Below are positions 23,877 to 31,808 of a DNA stretch of 37,240 nucleotides, in pieces (positions within the stretch are counted from its first letter, which is position 1; each line of letters opens with the position of its first letter). Location: NCBI GenBank assembly GCA_015057005.1, contig SVFF01000017.1:1-37240 (forward strand). The letters are read 5' to 3'. The notes below the pieces were generated by a model. The model saw nothing but the letters and a program-made list of their open reading frames with translations, had not been told where the DNA came from and did not search any database. The stretch comes from Lachnospiraceae bacterium. GTDB lineage: Bacteria > Bacillota > Clostridia > Lachnospirales > Lachnospiraceae. The position numbers were made by a program, and so were the translations under genes.

Positions 23877-24260
23877 GCATCTGAAAGTCTTAAAACTCCC
23901 CAATTCGTCCGCTAGAAGTACATGGGAAAATGAGCGGATAGCATCTGAAATCCTTCAAACTCCCCAATTTGTCCGCTAGAAGTACAGGGGAAAATGTGCG
24001 GATAGCATCTGAAAGTCTTTAAACTCTCCAATTCGTCCGCTAGAAGCACATGGGAAAATGGGCGGATAGCATCTGAAATTCTTCAAACTCACCATTTCGT
24101 CCGCCGAAAGTGCCACAAAATGCATGAAAAGTGCATCTGAAACCTCTGAAACTTATTAATTAGTCTGCTTGAAGCGCTACGAAAGGCTTAAAAGGTGCAT
24201 CTGAAATTCCTCAAATGATCCAATTCGTCCTCAGAAACCATTATAAACTTGTAACTACAA
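23877..24260. repeat. Six-unit tandem array with an exact 64-bp period
   Basis: Units begin with GCATCTGAAA at 23877, 23941, 24005, 24069, 24133 and 24197, every gap being 64 bases. Units 1-3 are nearly identical; units 4-6 diverge progressively, mainly in their right halves. The shared core continues with an AAACTCCCCAATTCGTCCGC-like segment. In units 1-3 TCCGC pairs with GCGGA about 25 bases on, forming a small hairpin per unit. No spacers and no cas genes are present, so this is not CRISPR. Confidence 0.9.
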
Positions 24261-24365
24261 TCTTTTTACCATCAAATATTCATCAGCATAGGTACCATCT
24301 GGATAGCGCAAAGCTTTTTCTCTTGTACCTATAACTTTGAATCCAAAGCCTTGATATTCAGTCAA
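24255..24365 (-). pseudogene. Remnant of a GNAT acetyltransferase, C-terminal end
   Basis: The minus strand reads YQGFGFKVIGTREKALRYPD followed by GTYADEYLMVKRL and a TAG (complement of 24255-24257). The 'GF..VG.R......G...D...M.K.L' phrase is typical of the end of GNAT N-acetyltransferases. Everything upstream is missing, so the gene is dead. Confidence 0.6.
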
Positions 24366-24376
24366 TATTTACAATT

Positions 24377-24540
24377 ATGCAACAAATAAACGCGAATAAA
24401 AGAGAAATTCGATTTACATATGCCAAGGAAGCAGATATACTTAATGTAGCTTGTTTGTGAAAATGTCAAAGCAGTAGATAGATACGAACAAAAAAGTTTT
24501 GAAGTGAAAAGTAGATGTAATATTTTTCCGCTATATGTAT
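24377..24540 (+). pseudogene. Broken acetyltransferase-like fragment, N-terminal end
   Basis: From ATG 24377 the frame reads MQQINANKREIRFTYAKEAD and on to a TGA at 24458-24460. 'IRFTYAKEADI' resembles the start of GNAT acetyltransferases. One base out of frame, NVKAVDRYEQKSFEVKS follows (24462 on), like the 'N..A...YEK.GF' part of the same fold. The core between is missing. It lies opposite in orientation to the remnant at 24255-24365. Confidence 0.4.
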
Positions 24541-24600
24541 GAAGAATCATATGAAAGAGTAGTTTATATGTTTATGAGAGACCAAAGGAGAATGACAAAG

Positions 24601-25167
24601 ATGAAAAAAATGAATAGTAAACTTGCAATTATGGTAGCAGCGGCAGCTTTGTGCTTGAGCGGGTGCGGAGCAGAGCCTACGATACCAACGGAGAATAGTA
24701 CAATCGAAGAAAGTGTATCGGAAATGGCAACGGTGGAATCGGAAATGGCAACGGTGGAATCGGAAATGGCAACAGTGGAATCGGAAAGCGCCAACGTGCA
24801 GATTGATTATGATGTGCAAAAAGTATTGGAAGAGGCGGAACAGGAAGCCACCGCGTTGCAGAAGAAACTGCAGGAGGATCCGTCCCTGACCCAGGCGGAT
24901 ATGAACATGTTGTCTATGGAAATATATCAGGTGTGGGATGATGTGTTGAATGACCTGTGGAAAAATCTGAAAGTGATATTGGATGAAGATACTATGAGCG
25001 ATCTGCTGGTGGAACAGCGTGCGTGGATCGCAGAAAAAGAGGCAGAAGTGAAGCAAGCCGGCGAAGAGGTTGGCGGCGGAAGTCTGGCTCCCCTGGTAGC
25101 CAATCAGAAAGCAGCGGAACTCACCAGAACAAGAGTGTATGAGCTGGCATCCTATCTGGGATTTTAA
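24601..25167 (+). CDS. Lipoprotein with LprI/DUF1311-like domain
   Basis: A 188-residue exported lipoprotein: hydrophobic signal and lipobox LSGC with Cys22 (counted from ATG 24601). An acidic low-complexity spacer contains three exact SEMATVE repeats. The C-terminal half (TQADMNMLSMEIYQVWDDVL, LLVEQRAWIAEKEAEVK, GGGSLAPLVANQKAAELTRT) fits the LprI/DUF1311 pattern, named after a mycobacterial lysozyme inhibitor. The usual Cys pair of that domain is absent. AAGGAG at 24585-24590 is 10 bases before 24601; an in-frame ATG at 24592 is too close to it. It lies 17 bases upstream of the YfjL-like gene. Confidence 0.8.
   Translation: MKKMNSKLAIMVAAAALCLSGCGAEPTIPTENSTIEESVSEMATVESEMATVESEMATVESESANVQIDYDVQKVLEEAEQEATALQKKLQEDPSLTQADMNMLSMEIYQVWDDVLNDLWKNLKVILDEDTMSDLLVEQRAWIAEKEAEVKQAGEEVGGGSLAPLVANQKAAELTRTRVYELASYLGF
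24718..24780 (+). repeat. Three-unit 21-bp in-frame tandem repeat in the lipoprotein spacer
   Basis: TCGGAAATGGCAACGGTGGA plus one base (24718-24738) is repeated exactly at 24739 and with one change at 24760. Units are a whole number of codons, so unit gain or loss changes spacer length by seven residues without a frameshift. Confidence 0.95.
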
Positions 25168-25184
25168 ATAGCGGGGAGTTGCCT

Positions 25185-26036
25185 ATGAAAAAGAAGACAA
25201 AGAAGATATTGTCGTTAATATTGGCATTGGGGATGATAGCAGGAGTTGGCGTTTTTGCCAATGGATTGATGGGCAATCCGCTTTCAAAATGGCTGGCCAC
25301 AAATACTGCGAAAAAAAGACTGGCTGAAGTGTATGCAGGCAAGGATTATGAGATTGAGCGCGTGACTTACAGCTTCAAGGATGGAGGATATCATGCTTTT
25401 ATCATATCTCCCGAAAGTCCGGACAGTGAGTTTACCATCCGGCTTGATATGATGGGAAAACTGTCCTGGGACAGTTATGAGGACAGAGTATTAAGCGGCG
25501 AAAATACAGCAGCCCGGATCAATAAAGAATATCGGGCAGCCACAGAGAACATTTTTACCAGTCCTTCTTTTCCCTATGATACCCACATAGAGTTTGGTGA
25601 TATTGAGTTTATTGCACAGGAATTTGCCGGTGCGGATGATCTGCCTGCATATGCATTGTTTACAGAAGATTTGGAATTGGATCAGGTATATGATATCGGG
25701 GAACTTGGAAAAGCAGCAGGCCATCTGGTGTTATATGTGAATGATGAGGATGTGAGCGTGGAAAAAGCAGCAGAGATCCTGCTGGAAGTAAAGCAGCTGA
25801 TGGATGCCGGCGGAGTATCTTTCCATGTCATAGACCTGGTGCTGCAATATCCGAAACCCACGGATGACAGTCCCAGAAGAGAAGGCAGAGTAGAGACTAT
25901 GGAATTTTTGTATGCGGACATTTATGAAGAGGGATTGGTGGAGCGTGTGGATGCAGCCAATGAAGCTGCAATCGCCCATCATGCCAAGATGGATGCGGAA
26001 AGTGAAAAGATAACCGGTGGAATGAAGGAAAAATAA
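25185..26036 (+). CDS. YfjL-like membrane-anchored protein
   Basis: A 283-residue protein with an N-terminal basic patch (MKKKTKK), one hydrophobic segment at about residues 8-27 and an external domain beginning GNPLSKWLATNTAKKRLAEV. The region 'GNP.SK..A...AK......Y....Y' followed by 'YSFKDGGYHAFIISPES' resembles proteins annotated YfjL-like in Firmicutes; function is unknown. Start 25185 follows GGGGAG with a suitable gap. It lies just after the lipoprotein gene and is followed by a strong terminator, so the two form a small operon of envelope proteins. Confidence 0.65.
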   Translation: MKKKTKKILSLILALGMIAGVGVFANGLMGNPLSKWLATNTAKKRLAEVYAGKDYEIERVTYSFKDGGYHAFIISPESPDSEFTIRLDMMGKLSWDSYEDRVLSGENTAARINKEYRAATENIFTSPSFPYDTHIEFGDIEFIAQEFAGADDLPAYALFTEDLELDQVYDIGELGKAAGHLVLYVNDEDVSVEKAAEILLEVKQLMDAGGVSFHVIDLVLQYPKPTDDSPRREGRVETMEFLYADIYEEGLVERVDAANEAAIAHHAKMDAESEKITGGMKEK

Positions 26037-26060
26037 AAGGAATAATAAAAGATAAGTTAA

Positions 26061-26111
26061 AATCGTCCTGATCAGTGTGATAAAAAATGCCGATCAGGAC
26101 GATTATTTTTT
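26061..26111 (+). terminator. Terminator after the YfjL-like gene
   Basis: AATCGTCCTGATC (26061-26073) and GATCAGGACGATT (26092-26104) form a perfect 13-bp stem followed by ATTTTTTG. It separates convergent genes and may also serve the GH2 gene on the minus strand. Confidence 0.9.
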
Positions 26112-26178
26112 GTTGGATTAGGATTTGTTACATGATAGTGGTCTGGCGTATGATATTGCAGCCGGTAACAAGCTGATC

Positions 26179-28005
26179 TTATTGTTCAATTGCCGCTTTT
26201 GTCGTATTGGTTTTACGGATTCTGTCATAAACCCAATCCGGCAGCTTGCGGCTTCTGTCGTAATAGTACAGTCCGTTCTGTTCCTGTTCCACATCGGTAA
26301 GCTGGGTGTAGCAGAATCCGCAAATGCGGGGGTGGGAGAGCAGCACCTTTGTCAGTCGTTCGTACCGGTCTGCAAATTCTTCCTCGCTGCGGGGTGCTTT
26401 GCCATATCCCCAGCCGCCTTTGGCGTCCTTCATAGCAGGATTCCACAAAGTTCCGCCATACTCGCTGACCCAATAGGGCTGGCCCTTATACTCCATGGGC
26501 CGCTTAGGCGCATTGCCGGTGTAGCGGGGCACTGGATTGTGGAAGAACATGGGATCCTCTTTCATAGGCTCAAAGTAGGAGCGGAATATTTCGGGATCCT
26601 GCTGATAGTCATGGACATCGAACATGTCCGTATCATAGTGCATACCTCCGCTGGCATCGATCACGGGTCTGGTGGGATCGTAAGCCTTGGTCACCTGATA
26701 CAAGAGACGGTGGGTCTGTTCTTCCAGGGCCATCAGATGATAGGTCTCATTAAAAGGGCACCAACCGATGATGGCAGGGTGGTTGTAGTCTCGCCGGAGA
26801 ACTTCCATCCATTCCGGTAAAACGTAAGAAATACCATCGCAGCTGCTCAGATCAAGGTCGCCGCTGGCGGGGAATTCTCCCCACACCAGATACCCCAACT
26901 TGTCCGCCCAATAAAGGGTTCTTTCTTCAAAAATGCGTAGATGCAGTCTGGCACCGTTAAAGCCAAGTTCCATGGAAAGCTCAATGTCTCTCTTTAAAAA
27001 GTCATCACTGGGAGCAGTATAAATGCCATCGGGGTTAAAACCCTGATCCAGAACAGTGCGCATAAATACAGGTTTTCCGTTAATTGCAAGGGCTTTGTCG
27101 GTCAAAGACACATCTCTTAGTGCAAAGTAACTTTCTACGGTATCTGCGACCGGGAACTGGGCAACAACAGTCTCTGCTCCCTCTAACAACTCAATGGTAA
27201 GATCATACAGTTTGGGGGCTCCGGGATTCCACAGATGTTTCTCAGAGACGGTCAGATCAGCCTTGGCAAGCTGGCCTGCAAAAGTGGCTATGGTCTGTCC
27301 AACTTCGCGGCCATCATATCTTGCGGTCAGGCGCACTTTGTCACCGGTACAAGTATACTTGCCGTGAATTTCTACAGAAAGTCTTCCGTCTGCTGCGGCA
27401 GGCACCATCTTGGCATATTCCAGGTATTTCTCAGGTACAAGCTCCAGCCATACTGTCTGCCAGATGCCGGTGGTACGGGTGTAGGAGCAGGCTCTGGAAA
27501 GGTATTCTTCGCATTGTTTGCCGTAAGGCTGCTTGCCGTTTCTTAAATCATCCTCTGCATATACTACAAGAGTATTATCGCCGTCCTGAAGTGCATCTGT
27601 GATATCAAAGGTGAAAGAAGAGTAACCGCCCTTATGGGTGCCGCAGGAAGTGCCGTTTACCCACACTTCACACTGATAGTCTACGGCGCCAAAATGAAGA
27701 AGTGCGCGCTTTCCTGATAATTTTGATTGTAATCCGTCCAGGTTCAGGGTTCTGCGATACCATACCGCAGGAATGAAATCAGTATATTCAATGCCGGACA
27801 GTTTACTTTCCGGACAAAATGGAACCTGTATTTTGAAAGGATATTCCCCTGCATCCGCCATACCTCTGGCTTTGCCGCTTTTGCCAAAGTCAAATGCAAA
27901 GTCCCATTCCCCGTTCAGGCAAAACCAGTTTTCTCGTGCCCACTGGGGACGGGGATAATCAGTGCGGGGCATATTGGGAGTAGGATTAAGAAGTGTTGTA
28001 TTCAT
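26179..28005 (-). CDS. Glycoside hydrolase family 2 protein
   Basis: A 608-residue enzyme with the GH2 layout: N-terminal sugar-binding jelly roll (WFCLNGEWDFAFDFGKSG, WYRRTLNL, HFGAVDYQCEVWVNG), an immunoglobulin-like domain, and a TIM barrel from about residue 285. The acid/base Glu420 (GWCPFNETYH) and nucleophile Glu515 (YWVSEYGG) are present. GH2 members are beta-galactosidases, glucuronidases or mannosidases; the specificity is not clear here. No signal peptide, so it acts inside the cell on imported sugars. AGAGAGGT precedes the start. It follows the sialidase-fold gene by 15 bases and shares its transcript. Confidence 0.9.
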   Translation of the reverse strand: MNTTLLNPTPNMPRTDYPRPQWARENWFCLNGEWDFAFDFGKSGKARGMADAGEYPFKIQVPFCPESKLSGIEYTDFIPAVWYRRTLNLDGLQSKLSGKRALLHFGAVDYQCEVWVNGTSCGTHKGGYSSFTFDITDALQDGDNTLVVYAEDDLRNGKQPYGKQCEEYLSRACSYTRTTGIWQTVWLELVPEKYLEYAKMVPAAADGRLSVEIHGKYTCTGDKVRLTARYDGREVGQTIATFAGQLAKADLTVSEKHLWNPGAPKLYDLTIELLEGAETVVAQFPVADTVESYFALRDVSLTDKALAINGKPVFMRTVLDQGFNPDGIYTAPSDDFLKRDIELSMELGFNGARLHLRIFEERTLYWADKLGYLVWGEFPASGDLDLSSCDGISYVLPEWMEVLRRDYNHPAIIGWCPFNETYHLMALEEQTHRLLYQVTKAYDPTRPVIDASGGMHYDTDMFDVHDYQQDPEIFRSYFEPMKEDPMFFHNPVPRYTGNAPKRPMEYKGQPYWVSEYGGTLWNPAMKDAKGGWGYGKAPRSEEEFADRYERLTKVLLSHPRICGFCYTQLTDVEQEQNGLYYYDRSRKLPDWVYDRIRKTNTTKAAIEQ

Positions 28006-28020
28006 AAGGACCTCTCTATT

Positions 28021-29574
28021 TTAATATTCAATTCCGGTATCCCAGCGGTTTTCTTCTGCTTTGGCCTCAAAGTGGGTAACTTTCAGTTCACCGGCGTTGG
28101 TAAACAGAATGGCCGCATGGTTCAGGCCGGCTGAAGCAGTCATGGGAATGGTCTGTACAGCCTTTCCGTTGACCGTAAGAGAAATATTGTTGTTATCCCA
28201 GACGATTTCCCAGGTACCTGCTTCGGTAGGTGTCAGGGTGTGGTAAAGAATGTTGATGCTGTCGTCATAGGTGTTGGGTCTGGAATTGGTCATAAAGTTC
28301 AGACGGTCCAGATAACAGTCTGAGAGCAGGAGCTGGCAATTTTCAGGCAGAGTGCCTTCTGTCTGGATCACCATTTTACCGGAAACGCCATAAGGGAAGC
28401 TGGTGATGGCGTACGCAACATTGTCGGTAGTGGGATGGAGCGTAATGCCTTCTTCAGTGACAGGAATATCACATACCCATTCATTCCAGTTGTCGCAAAC
28501 CTCTGTTTCAGCAAGGAAGTCAGGATTAAGCTTTGTCAGATAGGCCTGCAGCATGCCCCATTTGGAACCGCCTTGTCCTTCTACTTCAAAGGTACGCAAG
28601 TAAATTTCATTCTCGTTTGCAAGAGTGGTATAGGGATACGCATTGTGGAGAATGTCGGTATCGCCGGGTCTCTTTTTCAAAATAATACGTGCGCCCTGAA
28701 GTGTGCGCAGGTTGTCATCGGAGATAGCACCGTGCAGACACTGTCTTGCAAAACTGTAGCGGATTGCCTGCATGGGATGTCCCATGACATTGTTCCAGGT
28801 AAGGAAGATGCGTCCGTCGGGCAATCTGGTAAAGCAGCCGGGAGCATTGGAAGTGGTGATCTTGGTAGGCTTTGCCTGAGTCCATGTCTCACCGTTATCA
28901 TAGGAAACAGAATACCAGAATACGCCAAGCACAGTGCGGATCAGCATAACCAATTTGTTTTCTTCCATTTCAATAACAACGGGTTCTACTGCGCCGGACT
29001 CCACGTCTTCTTCATCGCTGACCACACCAATATCATTGGAAGCAGCCCAGGTCAGACCGTAATCGTCGGAATAGATCACGCTGGAAACAAATTTGCTGTC
29101 TTCCCGGCCTGTGATGGTGGAAAAGGGAATGACGAGTCTGCCGTTTGTGGTTTCCAGACAGTTGTTAAGGGAACCGGTATAGCGGGGGAGACAGGGCATT
29201 TCGCTGTAAATAGGATTTTCGCCTAGGTGGCTGTCAAAACGCACATAGCTAATGCAGCCCTCACAATAGCCTCTGATCTGCAGGGCAAATACATGCAGAT
29301 GTCCCTGGCTGTCGATCATGGAGCCGGCACATGTCATGGATGCACATTTCTCCGGCCATGTGTACAGAGGATAGGGGGTGCTCCAGGTGCGGCCGCCATC
29401 TTCAGAAATACGGCCGAAAAGAAATTGTTCGTGGGGAAGGGTATTGTTGCGGCCATAAGGTTTTTCCATGGTCGCGATTGCAAATAAGCGGCCGTCGGGA
29501 AGGACATGGGGCCAGATCATTGCATAGTGACTGGTGGTGGTAAGCAGTTCGCTGTTTACATTTTTGTTGTTCAT
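28021..29574 (-). CDS. Sialidase-fold (BNR/Asp-box) protein with C-terminal beta domain
   Basis: A 517-residue protein with Asp-box turns SEDGGRTWS, SDDYGLTWA and SYDNGETWT, the hallmark of six-bladed sialidase-type propellers. ESGAVEPVVIEMEENKLVML resembles the central strand with the acidic residue of exo-sialidase relatives. The FRIP motif of classical GH33 sialidases is absent. A C-terminal LamG-like beta-sandwich covers about residues 400-510. There is no signal peptide, so it is likely an intracellular glycan-active enzyme. Start 29574 follows AAAGGAGACA; the frame to 29655 has no such site. It is the first gene of the pair with GH2. Confidence 0.82.
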   Translation of the reverse strand: MNNKNVNSELLTTTSHYAMIWPHVLPDGRLFAIATMEKPYGRNNTLPHEQFLFGRISEDGGRTWSTPYPLYTWPEKCASMTCAGSMIDSQGHLHVFALQIRGYCEGCISYVRFDSHLGENPIYSEMPCLPRYTGSLNNCLETTNGRLVIPFSTITGREDSKFVSSVIYSDDYGLTWAASNDIGVVSDEEDVESGAVEPVVIEMEENKLVMLIRTVLGVFWYSVSYDNGETWTQAKPTKITTSNAPGCFTRLPDGRIFLTWNNVMGHPMQAIRYSFARQCLHGAISDDNLRTLQGARIILKKRPGDTDILHNAYPYTTLANENEIYLRTFEVEGQGGSKWGMLQAYLTKLNPDFLAETEVCDNWNEWVCDIPVTEEGITLHPTTDNVAYAITSFPYGVSGKMVIQTEGTLPENCQLLLSDCYLDRLNFMTNSRPNTYDDSINILYHTLTPTEAGTWEIVWDNNNISLTVNGKAVQTIPMTASAGLNHAAILFTNAGELKVTHFEAKAEENRWDTGIEY

Positions 29575-29672
29575 ACCGGATGTCTCCTTTTGCGTGATTT
29601 CGTCTAGTATAAAGATGCCTGTTTCCTGATTGTCTGCCCGGTGATGGGAAGACATGGGGGAAGGCTGCTTTT

Positions 29673-29701
29673 ATTATAAAGGAGTTTGGAAGATATGAAA
29701 A
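29673..29701 (-). promoter_or_regulatory. Probable promoter of the sialidase-fold / GH2 operon
   Basis: On the minus strand TTTTCA (complement of 29696-29701), 17-base spacer, TATAAT (complement of 29673-29678), about 100 bases upstream of the start. Confidence 0.5.
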
Positions 29702-29808
29702 TATCGTAAAATATTATTTTTGGGGTTGTATTGATTCCCGGAAATAGTTTTTGCTTTCGGGATTTTAATTTTACAAAATATAAGCCCGTGCAAATCATGG
29801 CTTCCGCA

Positions 29809-29834
29809 TAAAAAAGAGTCCGCTTGCGGACTCT
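29809..29834 (-). terminator. Terminator on the minus strand, end of the structured element
   Basis: AGAGTCCGC (29815-29823) and GCGGACTCT (29826-29834) make a perfect 9-bp stem; six A on the plus strand (29809-29815) give the T run on the minus strand. Confidence 0.85.
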
Positions 29835-29957
29835 CCGCGCGCGAGCGGTGCCTGAAAGGCAAACTTCTTCTCCTGCGAGCTGCGCATCCTCCCGGAGGGT
29901 TTTGCTTTGCAGGAAGAAATTTCGCATGTTAATGCGACAAGGACTTTCCTGCAAAGT
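29835..29957 (-). ncRNA. Candidate structured RNA downstream of the tRNA genes
   Basis: Lying between two minus-strand terminators, this stretch shows several stems when read on the minus strand. TTTGCAGGAA pairs with TTCCTGCAAA (10 bp) and encloses TCGCAT/ATGCGA (6 bp, 4-base loop). Then CCTC-CGG-GAGG, TGCCT-TTC-AGGCA, and the final terminator stem. A minus-strand open frame runs through it, but its composition and lack of a ribosome binding site argue against a protein. No own promoter was identified, so it could be read-through from the tRNA promoter or a repeated element. Confidence 0.4.
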
Positions 29958-29982
29958 AAAAAGCCAAGGCATAAACCTTGGC
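29958..29982 (-). terminator. Terminator of the tRNA-Gly transcript
   Basis: GCCAAGG (29963-29969) and CCTTGGC (29976-29982) form a 7-bp stem; on the minus strand it is followed by five T (complement of 29958-29962). It is placed right after the second tRNA. Confidence 0.8.
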
Positions 29983-29990
29983 ATGAAAAA

Positions 29991-30062
<72 letters not shown>

Positions 30063-30088
30063 ATGTTTTATATAAGTTTTGTAGTAAA

Positions 30089-30160
<72 letters not shown>

Positions 30161-30198
30161 ATTTGGCTTGTTTGCCGTATGTCCTTTGGACAAATATT

Positions 30199-30227
30199 AA
30201 TGTACTACAAGGGTGCCAAAAAGTCAA
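30199..30227 (-). promoter_or_regulatory. Promoter of the tRNA-Gly pair
   Basis: On the minus strand TTGACT (complement of 30222-30227), 17-base spacer, TACATT (complement of 30199-30204), ending 39 bases before the first tRNA. Confidence 0.7.
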
Positions 30228-30317
30228 TAGAAAAAGTGTACTTCTTTTTGGGAAATTCTGGCGAATTGTATATGCAATTAAAACAACGGGTTTATGAGTG
30301 AGTGTGGCGGAACAGTT

Positions 30318-30353
30318 CCCGGCATTGACAACCGGGCTAATACCAAGTACAAT
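30318..30353 (+). promoter_or_regulatory. Promoter of the MATE exporter operon with overlapping inverted repeat
   Basis: TTGACA (30325-30330), 17-base spacer, TACAAT (30348-30353): near consensus. The -35 sits inside CCCGG (30318-30322) / CCGGG (30332-30336), an inverted repeat that could bind a repressor. Confidence 0.8.
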
Positions 30354-30384
30354 TTTAAGTAGGATAGTAGGAGGATTTGGCAGG

Positions 30385-31800
30385 ATGGTTAAGGCACAAG
30401 GCACAAAGATAAGTTGGAGCGTATTTTTTCAGGCAATCGTAACAATTGCGCTGCCTATAGCATTACAGAATCTGCTGTCGACTACCGCGAGCATGGTAGA
30501 CACGATCATGATCGGCAGCGAGGGAGAACTGGCTGTGGCAGCGGTTGGAATTTGTTCTCAGATTTCATCGCTGTTCTTTTCTTGTTATTTTGGATTTTCG
30601 GGCGGTGCATTGCTGTTCTTTTCCCAATATTATGGTGCCGGTAATGAAAAGGGGATCAATAAGACCTTTGGTGTGGCATTTATCTCCATGTTCATTGTTG
30701 CAGTGCTGTTTGGTGGCATGGCAGTGCTGCGGCCTGAGTTTATTTTGGGCGTTTATACCGACAAGCAGAATATTATTGCAACCGCTAAGGAATATATGCA
30801 GATAGTAGGTTTTGCATATCCTCTGCAGGTGATTGCGGTGCTGACCAGCTTTCTGATGCGTTCCACAGAGCGTGTAAAGCCCCCTTTGATCAGCTCTGTC
30901 GCAGCCCTTATCACCAATTTTGTGTTGAATTGGATTCTGATCTACGGCCGCCTTGGTTTCCCCAAGATGGGAGTTGCCGGCGCGGCAGTTGGCACCCTGG
31001 TTTCAGCGTTAGTGAATCTGTTGATGCTTTTCTTCTTTTTGTGGAAGGGAGACAGTCCGGTGAAATTAAGGCTGGGAGAAATCTTTCATCTGGATGGTCC
31101 GTTTCTGAAGATGTATTTCGGGAAATGTTTCCCCATTATCTGCAATGAATTGTTCTACGGAATAGGACAAATGCTGATCAATATGGTTATCGGACGGCAA
31201 AATGAGACGGCCATTGCTGCTATGGCCGCATTCCGCGTACTGGAAGGCTTTGTGTTTGCTTTCTTTGGCGGATTGGCGGATGCTTCCTCCGTGGTAGTGG
31301 GCAAGGAAGTGGGAGCCGGTCACCACATGAGAGGATATCAGTATGTGAAAGGGTTTGCAATACTGTGTCCGGCCATTACTTTTATAATCTGTCTGATATG
31401 CCTTGTATTTAACGCTCCCCTGTTGGGACTGTTTGGGTTGGGAGCCGAGGCGCTCCGTTACGGAAAGTATATGCTGCTTATCTATCTGGCGGCAGGTACG
31501 ATCCGGACCTGCAATTATATTATGAATATTTGTTTCCGGGCCGGAGGCGAGGCTGTTTTCGGTACGGTATTGGAAATTTCCTGTCTGTATGTGATCAGCG
31601 TGCCGGCTACTTGGGTCGCAGGTATGGTGCTGCATCTGCCGTTTCTGGCAGTGTTTGCTTTCGTGTATACCGACGAGGTCCTGAGATTGATATTTGAACT
31701 TTGGTATACCTGGACCGGCAAATGGATCAAGCCGGTAACGGAAGAAGGCAAACGCTCAGTGGAGGAATTCCGACAGCAGCTGAGAGAGAAAAGGAGTTAA
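30385..31800 (+). CDS. MATE family efflux transporter
   Basis: A 471-residue membrane protein with about twelve hydrophobic segments. The N-terminal IALPIALQNLLSTTASMVDT plus IMIG and the sequence GICSQISSLFFSCYFGFSGG are characteristic of MATE exporters, which use Na+ or H+ gradients to pump out cationic drugs or metabolites. The second half repeats the pattern (FPIICNELFYGIGQMLINMV). Start 30385 is preceded by AGGAGG; an in-frame GTG/ATG extension upstream overlaps the promoter and is unlikely. Followed after 8 bases by the ABC exporter gene. Confidence 0.93.
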   Translation: MVKAQGTKISWSVFFQAIVTIALPIALQNLLSTTASMVDTIMIGSEGELAVAAVGICSQISSLFFSCYFGFSGGALLFFSQYYGAGNEKGINKTFGVAFISMFIVAVLFGGMAVLRPEFILGVYTDKQNIIATAKEYMQIVGFAYPLQVIAVLTSFLMRSTERVKPPLISSVAALITNFVLNWILIYGRLGFPKMGVAGAAVGTLVSALVNLLMLFFFLWKGDSPVKLRLGEIFHLDGPFLKMYFGKCFPIICNELFYGIGQMLINMVIGRQNETAIAAMAAFRVLEGFVFAFFGGLADASSVVVGKEVGAGHHMRGYQYVKGFAILCPAITFIICLICLVFNAPLLGLFGLGAEALRYGKYMLLIYLAAGTIRTCNYIMNICFRAGGEAVFGTVLEISCLYVISVPATWVAGMVLHLPFLAVFAFVYTDEVLRLIFELWYTWTGKWIKPVTEEGKRSVEEFRQQLREKRS

Positions 31801-31808
31801 TTTTTATT

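Noticed and set aside
23877..24260. CRISPR array
   Set aside because: Units are 64 bases with no unique spacers, they decay along the array, and no cas gene is present.
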